From positions 23,192 to 87,191 of the forward strand of contig JAJQIB010000009.1 in NCBI GenBank assembly GCA_021199375.1: a stretch of DNA of 64,000 nt. The letters are read 5' to 3'. The notes under the pieces are model-generated. The model was not told the origin of the DNA. It was given only the letters and a program-made list of their open reading frames with translations, and did not search any database. The DNA is from Ruminococcus sp. GTDB lineage: Bacteria > Bacillota > Clostridia > Oscillospirales > Ruminococcaceae. This document shows, piece by piece, positions 33,360-41,877 of this stretch. Each line of letters begins with the position of its first letter. The stretch's first letter is position 1. The translations under genes and the position numbers were made by a program.

Positions 33360-35519
33360 ATGAAAAGAAGCAAACTGATTATTCTGCTTTTAAATGCAGC
33401 CTTGATTGTATCATCTGTCGGATGCTCAAGCACAGATGAGGGCAGCAGTATTGAAAGCGAAGCACAGACAGCTACACAAGCTCAGACCGAGGAGTCTGAA
33501 GGTCTTGACAGCGAGGATACACAGGAGGATACGCAGGATGAGAACATAGACAGCGGTGCGCTTGTTGCAAAAATCAGCGACAAAAACAGTGTCGAGCAAA
33601 ATCCGTATCTTCCCGATGAAGAGGCTATGATTCATAACGATATCTATAACACAGATGTTACTAACAAGGTTATACCGCTTGGTATTTACAGCGAGATATC
33701 TGAGGGGACGGCAGTTGGAGCTACGAATTCGCCGCCTGCATTCTTTTACGATATAAATTCAAATGCTATTTGCCCTTATAACCTATATCTTGAGGATGGA
33801 ACGGCTATAGCAGGCGGAATTGCTATTCGTGATATGGACAGCGAGGAGCTGACAATTGAAGGCTCGTTTATGCCGTATCTTGATGATAACGGAGCTACGT
33901 ACGGAATACAGATCTCCTATTCGTTTGTAGATGCTGACAACAATTTAGTTGGTCCGACAACAAACGGTCATGTTGTTTTTATTCGCACATCTGATGATGA
34001 CGGAAACGTGCTTTCGACATTTGAAAAGGTGCTGGATGTGGATGTTGTAACACCTGCTATTGAAGCACTGGGGCAGGATATTGATACAAATCTGCTAAGC
34101 ATAGTGTATGACTATGAGGGAAATCTGTGGTTTGTAACAGGCGGATTTCGCAAGGATCCTGAATATAGTGCCGATGGGTTTGTAGGGTATTTGTCAAGAG
34201 AATATATAGATAAAGCGATTGACGGCGAGGAGGATTTAGATCCCAACGATTATCTATATTTTGAGCGCTTAGGAGAGGGCGAAAATGCCGAAAACGGAAT
34301 TGCCGCTCATCCTGATGGATGCGTAATTTTGACAAACCTAAGCTGCTCGCTGTTTAAGGCTAATGATGGGGTTGAAGCTGCTTGGAGCGTGCCGTATGAG
34401 TCGGTTGAGAAAATATCGGATGATGAGTCTGTAAGCGGAATAGGCTTAGCATGGGGTGGCGGAAGCTCGCCTACACTTACAAATGACCTGGTGCTGTTTA
34501 CTGATAACATGGAAACGGTAAATTTAATCGCTGTAGATGTAAAGACCGGTGATGTGGTGTGTGAGACTCCGGTGCTTGACTTAGGCGCTGATGTAATAGT
34601 GTCGGTTGAAAACTCTATATGCGTGTATGATTGCGGTGATGGACGCACATCGGTTTACATTTGCAACTGGTTTGGAGCGGGAAATTCCAGCCTTTTAGAC
34701 CCGGATGCAGATTCGTCAATTCAAAGCTACAGCAACATATATGACTCAAGCTGGATGGAAAACGGTGCATCCTGTCTTATGCCGGGCGTTGAGCGTGTTG
34801 ACATTGTGCTTAATGACGATGGCACATATTCAGCAGAGGAGATTTGGACTCGTGAAGATCTCAAGGATACCTCAATGATGAAATACTCTACTGCGACAGG
34901 CTATGTTTATGGCTATTTACAGGATGAGGAAAGCGGAGAGTGGGGATTTATCGCACTTGATGCGGACACAGGAGAAACTGCTCTTTGGCAGCCTGTTTCA
35001 GATGAGGCAAGCTACAACAACATTGCCGTTGGAATTATGCAGGGCAATAACGGAAACACCATATATTGTCCGACCAACTCGCTTGCACTGGTGAGAATGC
35101 AGGACAGATTTGTTTACCTTCCGGAGGATGAGGATGAGAAGCTGGATTTATCGCTTATGGAGCGTGCTGTTTTAAGCGATGATGAATTTGAAGAGCTTTC
35201 GGGTGAGGAGGCTCAAGTGTGCGGATATCTTATGGCGGTGACGATTGATTCAGATTCTGAGCAAACTGTAGCGTTTAGGGTAAACGGACTTAGCGGCACC
35301 TCGTCAGAGCTTTCGCTGTATCGAATGAATACTGATGGTACGCTTGAGGAGGCAGAGCTTACTTTAACAGATGAGCAGGGTAACGAGATTGACGCAGATA
35401 AATCGCTTTCAGAAAATACTATTTATGAGATTCGCATTCAGGTTGATGACGGCGATGAGTGGGATTTAATCGATGACGAGGGTGTGACAAAGGCACAGCT
35501 TGTGCTTGCAAAAAAGTAA
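33360..35519 (+). CDS. Large secreted lipoprotein, possibly propeller-like
   Basis: A 719-residue lipoprotein. MKRSKLIILLLNAALIVSSV is followed by the lipobox cysteine (VGC), then a Ser/Glu/Gln-rich acidic linker to about residue 65. The body contains repeated beta hairpins with aromatic and Asp/Gly residues (VYDYEGNLWFVTGGF; NLIAVDVKTGDVVCETPV; GFIALDADTGETALWQP) that recall PQQ-type propeller blades; this fold call is inference. ATG 33360 is used; the GTG at 33351 is part of the GGTGAGG ribosome binding site. It is divergent from the cyclic-di-GMP pair and could be under its control. Confidence 0.8.
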   Translation: MKRSKLIILLLNAALIVSSVGCSSTDEGSSIESEAQTATQAQTEESEGLDSEDTQEDTQDENIDSGALVAKISDKNSVEQNPYLPDEEAMIHNDIYNTDVTNKVIPLGIYSEISEGTAVGATNSPPAFFYDINSNAICPYNLYLEDGTAIAGGIAIRDMDSEELTIEGSFMPYLDDNGATYGIQISYSFVDADNNLVGPTTNGHVVFIRTSDDDGNVLSTFEKVLDVDVVTPAIEALGQDIDTNLLSIVYDYEGNLWFVTGGFRKDPEYSADGFVGYLSREYIDKAIDGEEDLDPNDYLYFERLGEGENAENGIAAHPDGCVILTNLSCSLFKANDGVEAAWSVPYESVEKISDDESVSGIGLAWGGGSSPTLTNDLVLFTDNMETVNLIAVDVKTGDVVCETPVLDLGADVIVSVENSICVYDCGDGRTSVYICNWFGAGNSSLLDPDADSSIQSYSNIYDSSWMENGASCLMPGVERVDIVLNDDGTYSAEEIWTREDLKDTSMMKYSTATGYVYGYLQDEESGEWGFIALDADTGETALWQPVSDEASYNNIAVGIMQGNNGNTIYCPTNSLALVRMQDRFVYLPEDEDEKLDLSLMERAVLSDDEFEELSGEEAQVCGYLMAVTIDSDSEQTVAFRVNGLSGTSSELSLYRMNTDGTLEEAELTLTDEQGNEIDADKSLSENTIYEIRIQVDDGDEWDLIDDEGVTKAQLVLAKK

Positions 35520-35531
35520 ATAGATAGGCTT

Positions 35532-35570
35532 AACAGTCGAGATGCTAATTAAGGGTCTCGACTGTTTTTT
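35532..35570 (+). terminator. Terminator after the large lipoprotein gene
   Basis: AACAGTCGAGA and TCTCGACTGTT form an 11-bp stem with TTTTTT after it. Confidence 0.9.
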
Positions 35571-35576
35571 ATTCGC

Positions 35577-35604
35577 TTGACAGATGAAAAATATATGGTA
35601 AAAT
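35577..35604 (+). promoter_or_regulatory. Promoter of a short RNA or leader
   Basis: TTGACA and TAAAAT are 16 bases apart, just after the terminator of the previous gene. No protein start follows until 35822. Confidence 0.7.
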
Positions 35605-35610
35605 CTATCC

Positions 35611-35710
35611 GCTTGGAGCTTAAAATAACAAAACAACCCCGGATCCCGCACGGTTTCTGAGGGTGTTCGACAGGCTGAGCAGACCCGTTTGTGCGGGTCT
35701 GCTTTGTGTA
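35611..35710 (+). ncRNA. Candidate attenuator or small RNA before the LRR gene
   Basis: About 100 bases after the promoter contain two mutually exclusive pairings: CCCGCAC (35645-35651) with GTGCGGG (35691-35697), and AGCAGACCCG (35678-35687) with CGGGTCTGCT (35694-35703). The second is terminator-like, but its T-run is short (TTTGTGT). This is the design of a switch acting on the downstream gene at 35822, or of a free small RNA. No known riboswitch class was recognised. Confidence 0.45.
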
Positions 35711-35769
35711 ATATGACTAAAATAATTGTGTAAATCTTGTGAAAAATAGCCATTGTATTTTCGGGGGGT

Positions 35770-35775
35770 ATGGTA
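35770..35775 (+). promoter_or_regulatory. -10 element close to the LRR gene
   Basis: TATAAT in the context TATGGTATAATGA, with a weak -35 (TTGTAT, short spacer), about 45 bases before ATG 35822. It could give transcription independent of the attenuator candidate. Confidence 0.5.
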
Positions 35776-35821
35776 TAATGATATCGCAGATAAATTTTAT
35801 TACAACAATGGAGGAATTAAC

Positions 35822-37123
35822 ATGAGAAAACAAATTATTTCAGGACTGTTAGCAGCTTGTATGGCTGTAAGCTGTTTGGCGGTTCCGGCGATGGAGATCA
35901 CAGGCGAAACGAATACGGATATTGTGGCAAGCGCTAGTAACTATGTTAGCGGTAATTATCAATATTCTTTACTGGACGATGGAACTGCTTGCTTTGAATA
36001 CTATAATGGCGGCACATCAACTACTCTTTCAATACCTAGTAAGATTGACGGATACACAGTTACTCAGATTGGCTCTGACGTTTGTGATACAAATTATATT
36101 ACAAAGATTGTAATGCCAAATACAATTACAGTTATTAATAGTAGTGCTTTTAGTGGTTGTACCTCATTATCTAGCATATCTCTTAGCAGTTCTCTTTTGC
36201 GTATTGGCAACAAAGCTTTTTCGGGTTGTTCGTCACTAAAAAGTGTTGTGATTCCTTCAAAAGTACTTTCAATCGGCGACTATGCATTTCAAAGTTGTTC
36301 ATCCCTTTCAAAAGTAACAATAGGAAAATCGGTTACTACTATAGGTAGTTTTGCATTTAGAATCTGTCCTTCTCTCAAATCAATAACCATCCCTAAAAAT
36401 GTCACAAGTATTGGTGGATATGCATTTCAAAAAGAAGATTGGGTAACAGAAACCCCAATTGATGGATTCACCATTAAATGCTATAAGGATTCATATGCCG
36501 AAACCTATGCACAGGACAAAGGCTTTGATTACACTCTTCTTGATATGAACGTGCCTAAGGTTACAATGAAATCCTCATACACACCAACTACCTCATCTGT
36601 TAAAATTAGCTGGAATAAAGTCAGCAGTGCTACAGGCTATGTGGTTTATAGATATGACTCGGCTACTAAGAAGTGGATAAAGAGAAAAACCATCACCGAT
36701 AATTCAACCACTTCATATACACATACCGGATTAAAGGCTGGAACCACTTATAAGTACAGAGTAAAGGCTTATATCACAAGAGGCGGAAAGAATTACTACG
36801 GCAGCGTAAGCTCTACAATAAAGACCACAACTAAGCCTGCCCAGGTGACAATGAAAACTGCCAGCAAGACAAAAACGGCGGTTCGTATCAATTGGAAAAA
36901 GGTAACAGGTGCAAACGGCTATCAGGTACAAAGATATAACTCAAGCACAAAGAAATGGGTAACAGTTAAGACCATCAAGAGCGGATCGACCCTTACCTAC
37001 AAGCAGACGGGACTAAAGAAGGGTACAGCTTATAAGTACAGAGTACGTGCTTACAGAGTTATAAATGGTAAGAAGGTATATGGCACATGGAGCAAGACCA
37101 AAAAGGTCACAACTAAAAGCTAA
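35822..37123 (+). CDS. Secreted BspA-like LRR protein with two FN3 domains
   Basis: A 433-residue secreted protein. The signal peptide MRKQIISGLLAACMAVSCLA is followed by BspA-type leucine-rich repeats (residues about 45-225), with units such as IGNKAFSGCSSLKSVVIPSK and IGDYAFQSCSSLSKVTIG. Two fibronectin type III domains follow (about 245-335 and 340-430), each with GTTYKYRVKAY or GTAYKYRVRAY. No wall anchor is visible. BspA proteins often bind host or matrix molecules; here this is inference. ATG 35822 follows GGAGGAATTAAC. Confidence 0.88.
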   Translation: MRKQIISGLLAACMAVSCLAVPAMEITGETNTDIVASASNYVSGNYQYSLLDDGTACFEYYNGGTSTTLSIPSKIDGYTVTQIGSDVCDTNYITKIVMPNTITVINSSAFSGCTSLSSISLSSSLLRIGNKAFSGCSSLKSVVIPSKVLSIGDYAFQSCSSLSKVTIGKSVTTIGSFAFRICPSLKSITIPKNVTSIGGYAFQKEDWVTETPIDGFTIKCYKDSYAETYAQDKGFDYTLLDMNVPKVTMKSSYTPTTSSVKISWNKVSSATGYVVYRYDSATKKWIKRKTITDNSTTSYTHTGLKAGTTYKYRVKAYITRGGKNYYGSVSSTIKTTTKPAQVTMKTASKTKTAVRINWKKVTGANGYQVQRYNSSTKKWVTVKTIKSGSTLTYKQTGLKKGTAYKYRVRAYRVINGKKVYGTWSKTKKVTTKS

Positions 37124-37202
37124 AACAGAGTATGATCTGAACCCCAAAGCCTAGACCTATATTATAGCGTAGAAGCTTGTGCTGCTACGGTCAATCTGTC
37201 GA

Positions 37203-37231
37203 AAAAGTCAGCCCAAAAGGCTGACTTTTTT
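37203..37231 (+). terminator. Terminator after the LRR-FN3 gene
   Basis: AAGTCAGCC and GGCTGACTT with a CAAAA loop, followed by TTTTTT. The rest of 37124-37373 shows only an isolated TATAAT (37245-37250) and no supported gene. Confidence 0.85.
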
Positions 37232-37373
37232 CATATAAATGTGATATAATAGAGAAAGAGGTGAAGAATCCATCATGCTTGGTTGTATATCCAATCACCT
37301 CATCAAAGACCTTTTGTTCTTCTTGTTGCTCCATAAGCCTAAATTACCACCTCGTTCACATACGCACCAACGG

Positions 37374-39438
37374 TTAATCAACCTGTGCGTTATAGGACTG
37401 CTCGATTATCTCCATGACCTGATCTACTTCTGACGTGTGGTCTAAAAACAGCTCTACATCTCCGTTTCCCCATCTTCCAAGACCGGTAATATCACAGCAG
37501 ATTCCGTTGGGATCAAATATATCCGCAAATTTCATATTAACAGAAATACGAAGCCGCTGTTTTTGAATAACGATATCCACAAAGTTCGTATCGAGCTTAT
37601 ATGCGATGTACAGCTTCTTAAATTCTCTCTTAACGCTTGGAGACAGATTCATGATACGTTTATCAAGTGCATCAAAAAGCATTTTAGTAGATGCGTTGAT
37701 ATTATAGGTTTCAAGACTGTATCTCTGGGCTGGCTTTTCTACCACCTGATAAGGAGCAAGCTCTTCATCGCTCATTTCAGGATATGACCATATCTGAAGA
37801 GCTTTCTTTGCCAACTGTTCAGCCCGCTCCTTGATATGGGCTTCATTCCATTCAGTCAATGTCACCAGATAAGAATTTAGTCTAAGGGCGCTCTGTTTAA
37901 AGCCACCTTCCATGTTCATTTTGCTCATGAATGGTTTGTCGCTCATTTCTGAATTATATCCGGTCAGAGTCAGGTTTCCAATTGTATGGAGATATGTTTT
38001 TTGAACCTCTTTCCAATTGGCATCAAGTTCAGTCTGCCATTCGACACCCAGATTACTGTTCTGGGGCATGATATGTTCAATTGTATAATTCTCTATAATA
38101 ATTGGTGCCTTGTTCCCGTAGTTCTCCAGATGGCTGAGAATAAAATTCCTCGCACGCATATTATAAATATCGCGCGTCATAAAAGCCTTTTTGAATTTAT
38201 CATCACTGGGAAACTCCTTGTAGTCATCACGAAGCACGAAAAAGGCTTTGATAGAGTTCATGTAATCATCGCTCTTAATCTCATTGCGTAATGTAGCAAA
38301 AGTTTTGTTCAGCGAATTTGTAGGCATATCACAGATATTCCGTCTAAGCACATAGCTGATGCACAGACCAATTATTTCTTCCAAATTTTCTTCGGAGATA
38401 ATGCCAGTAGCAAAATCGTCATGTACCTTAAGCAGGAAGGGATACGATACATCCATCCGCAAATCGTTTATATCATCATAGAGCCGCTTCAGCGCCTTAT
38501 TATCGCTGCGCCTGAATACTATATCGGTATAGTATTTCGCAAAGGTCAAAAGGTCCTTGCACAATTCTCTGATGGAGCTGAACTCGCAATTAAGATGGTA
38601 GAGCTTAAACTCTTCATACACACGGTTCTGTTTGGTATCCTTGTCAGCTTCATAGTCAGATAATCGCGGAAGAATCTATCCATGATGGATTCCTGCGTCT
38701 CATAGGAAAAATGAAGCTCCATTGGACGCCAATAATGCTCATAGACAAGGCTCTGCTCAGTGGATTCCAGCCCCATCAATACATAGTTGCGAATCAGGTC
38801 AGATTCGGACAATTCCTTACCGGTAGAGTTTAGGCTTTCAAAAATAGCCTGCGCATCATCTACGGCACGATCCAGTGTTATATTTACAATTTGCAATTTT
38901 CCGATAGACTCATAAACTTCAGCAGGGGCAAATCCTTATCCTTGATTTTTCCCATAAAGAAATTATAGTTGTTCAGTAGCCTCGAAACTGTACCTTCCGG
39001 AATGGGCTTGCGCTCTACCAGGCTTATCAAAATATCTCTATCTGTCTGTGTAAGCAAGAGCTTGTAACGCTCATCGCCGCTTTCATACTCATTTTTCAAA
39101 AGCATATTATCAATCCGCCTGGAATTGATAGATGCATCCTGGGGATTCGCAATAGAATAATCGCGCAGTGCCAACAGAAGCAAAGTCAAAGTGGTCATGC
39201 GCTGCTGCCCATCAATAATCATATATTTCTGGACACCAGTTGGCATAGCCTGTTCAGCAATGTTGACGATGGAGCCGACAAAGTGACCTATTTTTCCTTT
39301 CTTTTGCATTTCAACAATGTCGCCCCACAAACGCTTACATTGCTCCAAATCCCAGCTATAAAAGCGCTGGTAATCGGGAATCAAAAACTGCTTGTTTCCG
39401 TTTAATATCTCGTAGATATTTCCTTTTCGTGCGTCCAT
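37374..39438 (-). pseudogene. Broken DUF262/DUF1524 (GmrSD-like) restriction gene
   Basis: Three reading frames on the minus strand together make one DUF262-DUF1524 protein of about 685 residues. The first (39438-38884) starts after AGGAGG and has MDARKGNIYEILNGNKQFL and the nucleotide-hydrolysis motif DGQQRMTT. The second (38896-38546) continues with AQAIFESLNSTGKELSESDL. The third (38621-37374) carries the HNH-like nuclease region EHIMPQ and NLTLTGYN. Joins are explained by one missing base near 38900 (frame goes ENCKL to KLQIVNI) and one near 38657 (LTRIPNRT to DKDTKQNRVYEE). GmrSD-family proteins cut modified foreign DNA; this copy should be inactive unless the shifts are sequencing errors. 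Confidence 0.85.
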
Positions 39439-39509
39439 GCTCTGCCTCCTGCCTTAGTTCTTCTTCCCATAGAGAAATATACTCAGATGACTATCGTACT
39501 GTATGCTGT

Positions 39510-39689
39510 TTAGTCTTCTTTTTCACGCTTGTAGCGTTCTAGTAATTCCATTTCTAATATCTTATATTTCTCATTAACTGGGCTACCGTCAAGTCCAATC
39601 ACGCCACCTTGTTTTTCATACTCGTCATAATCTATGTCTCTTTGACGACTTAACTTCAGGTATTCCTGCTTATATTCTTCCCGTGTCAT
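39510..39689 (-). CDS. Small acidic phage-like protein
   Basis: A 59-residue charged protein (MTREEYKQEYLKLSRQRDID at its start, LEMELLERYKREKED at its end). Its ATG overlaps the TGA of the preceding gene (ATGA), a sign of translational coupling, and GGAGAG lies just before. No family was recognised. In this setting it may be an immunity-like or accessory partner of the preceding protein, but that is speculation. Confidence 0.6.
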   Translation of the reverse strand: MTREEYKQEYLKLSRQRDIDYDEYEKQGGVIGLDGSPVNEKYKILEMELLERYKREKED

Positions 39690-40186
39690 CGTCTTTCTCT
39701 CCTTGTATATCCAAACTCACTATGATATTTGTAAACGGTATCAAGTATCACATTCGCATGTCTGACATCATATTCATTCTGCCAATCCTCTGGCTCTACA
39801 TCTATTGTCAGGTCAACTCGGCTTAGTTTATACTCATACTTCTCATCAAAACCAATTAGCTCGCTAATCTGATTTTTATAAAACGTGCTAATATCGTCAT
39901 TGCTAAACGAATACTCCGTCTCTTCAATCGGGTGATTATGTGAAACAGTTGCACCGATAAGCTTATCTCCTAGAGCCTCAACCTTCACATTGTTAGAAGT
40001 GCCATAAGCCCTATAAACCTCGCTGCTTTTGGTGATTATGCAGGCATGCTCAACTTTTTCATTGATAACCTCGTCTTTGAAATTATTCAAAACCTCTTGT
40101 ACCTTTTCAGGGCTGTTAGCATTGATTGTTTTAACATACTTTGGTATGCTTTTCTCTATTGTATCACTATTTTCACCACTTGTCAA
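39686..40186 (-). CDS. Phage-associated protein with SHNHP motif
   Basis: A 166-residue protein. Residues about 45-100 read as beta strands with ACIITKSSEVYRAYG and ATVSHNHPIEETEYSFSNDD, a His-x-His-Pro pattern found in JAB-like peptidase domains and in C-terminal domains of phage head proteins. The N-terminal start region is uncertain, so it may be the detached tail of a larger phage protein. It is coupled to the 59-residue gene that follows. Confidence 0.55.
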   Translation of the reverse strand: MTSGENSDTIEKSIPKYVKTINANSPEKVQEVLNNFKDEVINEKVEHACIITKSSEVYRAYGTSNNVKVEALGDKLIGATVSHNHPIEETEYSFSNDDISTFYKNQISELIGFDEKYEYKLSRVDLTIDVEPEDWQNEYDVRHANVILDTVYKYHSEFGYTRRERR

Positions 40187-40265
40187 GTAATACTAAACGC
40201 TTTCTTAAGCTTTCTAATTAAGAGCGTTTTAATACCTATACTTGTATCGTTCTTTACCTCTCTTA

Positions 40266-40397
40266 TCACCTTGTACATAACCACACTGTAAAAAGTGCCG
40301 TTGCAAAGCTTACAAACGCATTCCAAATAAAGCTTATTATCGCTTTATTCTGCCGCTCGATTTTATCATCAAATTCAATTTGCTTTTTGTTTGGCAT
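40266..40397 (-). CDS. Small membrane protein, phage-like
   Basis: A 43-residue protein starting MPNKKQIEFDDKIERQNK, with one hydrophobic helix (about 20-40, ISFIWNAFVSFATALFTVWL). An excellent GGAGG ribosome binding site precedes ATG 40397. Its TGA overlaps a GTG start (GTGA) of a possible 28-residue basic peptide that ends near 40183. A role as a small hydrophobic toxin or phage membrane protein is possible but unproven. Confidence 0.5.
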   Translation of the reverse strand: MPNKKQIEFDDKIERQNKAIISFIWNAFVSFATALFTVWLCTR

Positions 40398-40409
40398 GGT
40401 GTTCCTCCT

Positions 40410-40436
40410 AGTTCGTTTAGTTCGTTTAGTTCGCAA
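40410..40436. repeat. Tandem 9-bp repeat
   Basis: AGTTCGTTT occurs twice and then AGTTCGCAA, directly before the ribosome binding site of the 43-residue gene. Confidence 0.6.
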
Positions 40437-40447
40437 ATTCAACTCGC

Positions 40448-40466
40448 TTTGACCTCATAGGTCAAA
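40448..40466. promoter_or_regulatory. Perfect palindrome, possible operator
   Basis: TTTGACCT and AGGTCAAA surround CAT; a direct repeat CGGTCAT (twice, 40470-40486) follows. Together they look like regulator-binding sites in the phage remnant. Confidence 0.45.
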
Positions 40467-40608
40467 CTGCGGTCATGTACGGTCATAATTAGAAAGACTA
40501 GATATAACATTAGACTGATATATCACAGTTTAAAACCATGGTAATTGGATTTCCATAGGGCAAATTTAAACTTGTATTTTACTCCTCCTATTTTTGGATA
40601 TAAAAATA

Positions 40609-40634
40609 ACACCCACACGGTAGTGTGAGTGCTA
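40609..40634 (-). terminator. Terminator after the zinc-ribbon gene
   Basis: CACCCACAC and GTGTGAGTG (one mismatch) form a hairpin with A- and T-rich flanks, beyond the stop at 40649. Confidence 0.6.
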
Positions 40635-40648
40635 AAAAAACTTGTTGG

Positions 40649-40828
40649 TTATTCGATGTCAATTATTTTCTGTTCGTGAACATAACCTCTGCAATCTGGA
40701 TTTGAACAATGAAAATAATTAGATGTAGATATGTTTTCACCACTCACATCAAAATAATCCTTGTTACACACCGGGCATTTAATTTTCTCGCCTTTGCGAA
40801 GCCTTTCAATGATTCTTTCTTCTGCCAT
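40649..40828 (-). CDS. Small zinc-ribbon protein
   Basis: A 59-residue protein with two cysteine pairs, CPVCNKDYF and CSNPDCRGY, forming a likely zinc ribbon. ATG 40828 follows GGAGGG, and an upstream TTG at 40834 is rejected. It overlaps the capsid-remnant gene by 23 bases, so it belongs to the same phage-derived unit. The function is unknown. Confidence 0.65.
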   Translation of the reverse strand: MAEERIIERLRKGEKIKCPVCNKDYFDVSGENISTSNYFHCSNPDCRGYVHEQKIIDIE

Positions 40829-41756
40829 TGACAAACCCTCCTTTCCGCCAATTTATATTGTCATAGGCTTCTTTTACTGCTTTTATTATACGCTTTTTTT
40901 CTGCAATTGTCAATACCTTTCTATCATATTTATGCATCAATTCATGTGAAATGCAAACACATTCAGCCCATTGACTATTGCTTATACCGTATCGATAATG
41001 TGTAACTTCATGAATTATAGTCATTGCAACTCTTTCTGCCGAATTGTTATTTTTCATGTAAATAACTATTGAATTGCCTGAATTTTCGCCATATATTCCT
41101 TTTTCATTTGATATGTAATCTAGCTTGATTCTTTCGGGCAATTCTTCAATATATTTTAGATATTCCTTGCCAATTTCGCTTGTTTTTAAATTTTCAACAA
41201 TTTGCTCTGTAGTAATATGTTCTTTTGAAGGCGCACTATAATCGTCAAACAAATCAAGTGTTTTAGCAAAATTCTTATTATTGTTGTTTGGTGCTTCTAA
41301 AGTCCCTTCATAAACCTTCTCCCTGAAGTAGTCCCTCTTAAGCGCCTTATCATTTTCAGCAATGAACGCTTTTAATTCTGCTTGTGCCTGCTTGCGCTTT
41401 TGAGTGTACACCTTTGCTTGTTCTGCGTCCATCGTACCAGCTTCAAGCCTTTTGTACCTGCGTATTTTGCGTTCAAGATAGCGTTGATGCTGTTCAAGCT
41501 CACGCTGCTTCTTTATCTTTTCTTCGGGTATAGGCTCGGGGATTTTGGTTTGCCCGTGAACGTATAGCGACATTGTATGCCTGCAATTCGGGTGAAACAA
41601 GCCGCCTCTTATTGCCGCCGAAAGCAAGGGGAATTGTTCGCCACAATAGTTTGAAATCCCTGTGCTTCCGTCATTTTCTCCATTCCATTCGGTGAATACA
41701 TCGTCTATGTAGGGTTTAAGCTGTGATATATATTTACAATTTTCCCAGCCACCCAT
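40806..41756 (-). CDS. Phage minor capsid/head protein remnant with HExxH domain
   Basis: A 316-residue product. Residues about 1-130 match the C-terminal part of phage minor capsid (head morphogenesis) proteins: CKYISQLKPYIDDVFTEWNG, FPLLSAAIRGGLFHPNCRHT, then a charged coiled coil. The usual N-terminal several hundred residues are missing, so the gene is truncated. Residues about 185-300 carry HEVTHYRYG, a zinc metallopeptidase-like HExxH site, in a domain such as those attached to phage or polymorphic toxin proteins. Start ATG 41756 has no good ribosome binding site. Confidence 0.65.
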   Translation of the reverse strand: MGGWENCKYISQLKPYIDDVFTEWNGENDGSTGISNYCGEQFPLLSAAIRGGLFHPNCRHTMSLYVHGQTKIPEPIPEEKIKKQRELEQHQRYLERKIRRYKRLEAGTMDAEQAKVYTQKRKQAQAELKAFIAENDKALKRDYFREKVYEGTLEAPNNNNKNFAKTLDLFDDYSAPSKEHITTEQIVENLKTSEIGKEYLKYIEELPERIKLDYISNEKGIYGENSGNSIVIYMKNNNSAERVAMTIIHEVTHYRYGISNSQWAECVCISHELMHKYDRKVLTIAEKKRIIKAVKEAYDNINWRKGGFVNGRRKNH

Positions 41757-41877
41757 TTACAAAACGCTTACCATCTTTTCAGTTAAATGTCACAAATCTA
41801 TTAAGATAAGCTCAAGGTTTGCGTTTAAAATTTAAAGCAGCAAAAGCTAATGCTGAAAAAATAAGGAGGAATTTGAT

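Noticed and set aside
37191..37334. 47-codon minus-strand frame starting MEQQEEQKVFDEV
   Set aside because: It runs through a strong terminator hairpin and has no ribosome binding site; a remnant cannot be excluded but is not supported.
37275..37433. 52-codon plus-strand frame after an AGAGGTGA site
   Set aside because: It mostly overlaps the DUF262 pseudogene in antisense and has no recognisable features.
37374..41860. Insertion sequence or integrase in the accessory block
   Set aside because: No transposase, integrase or terminal inverted repeats with target duplications were seen; only phage and restriction remnants are present.
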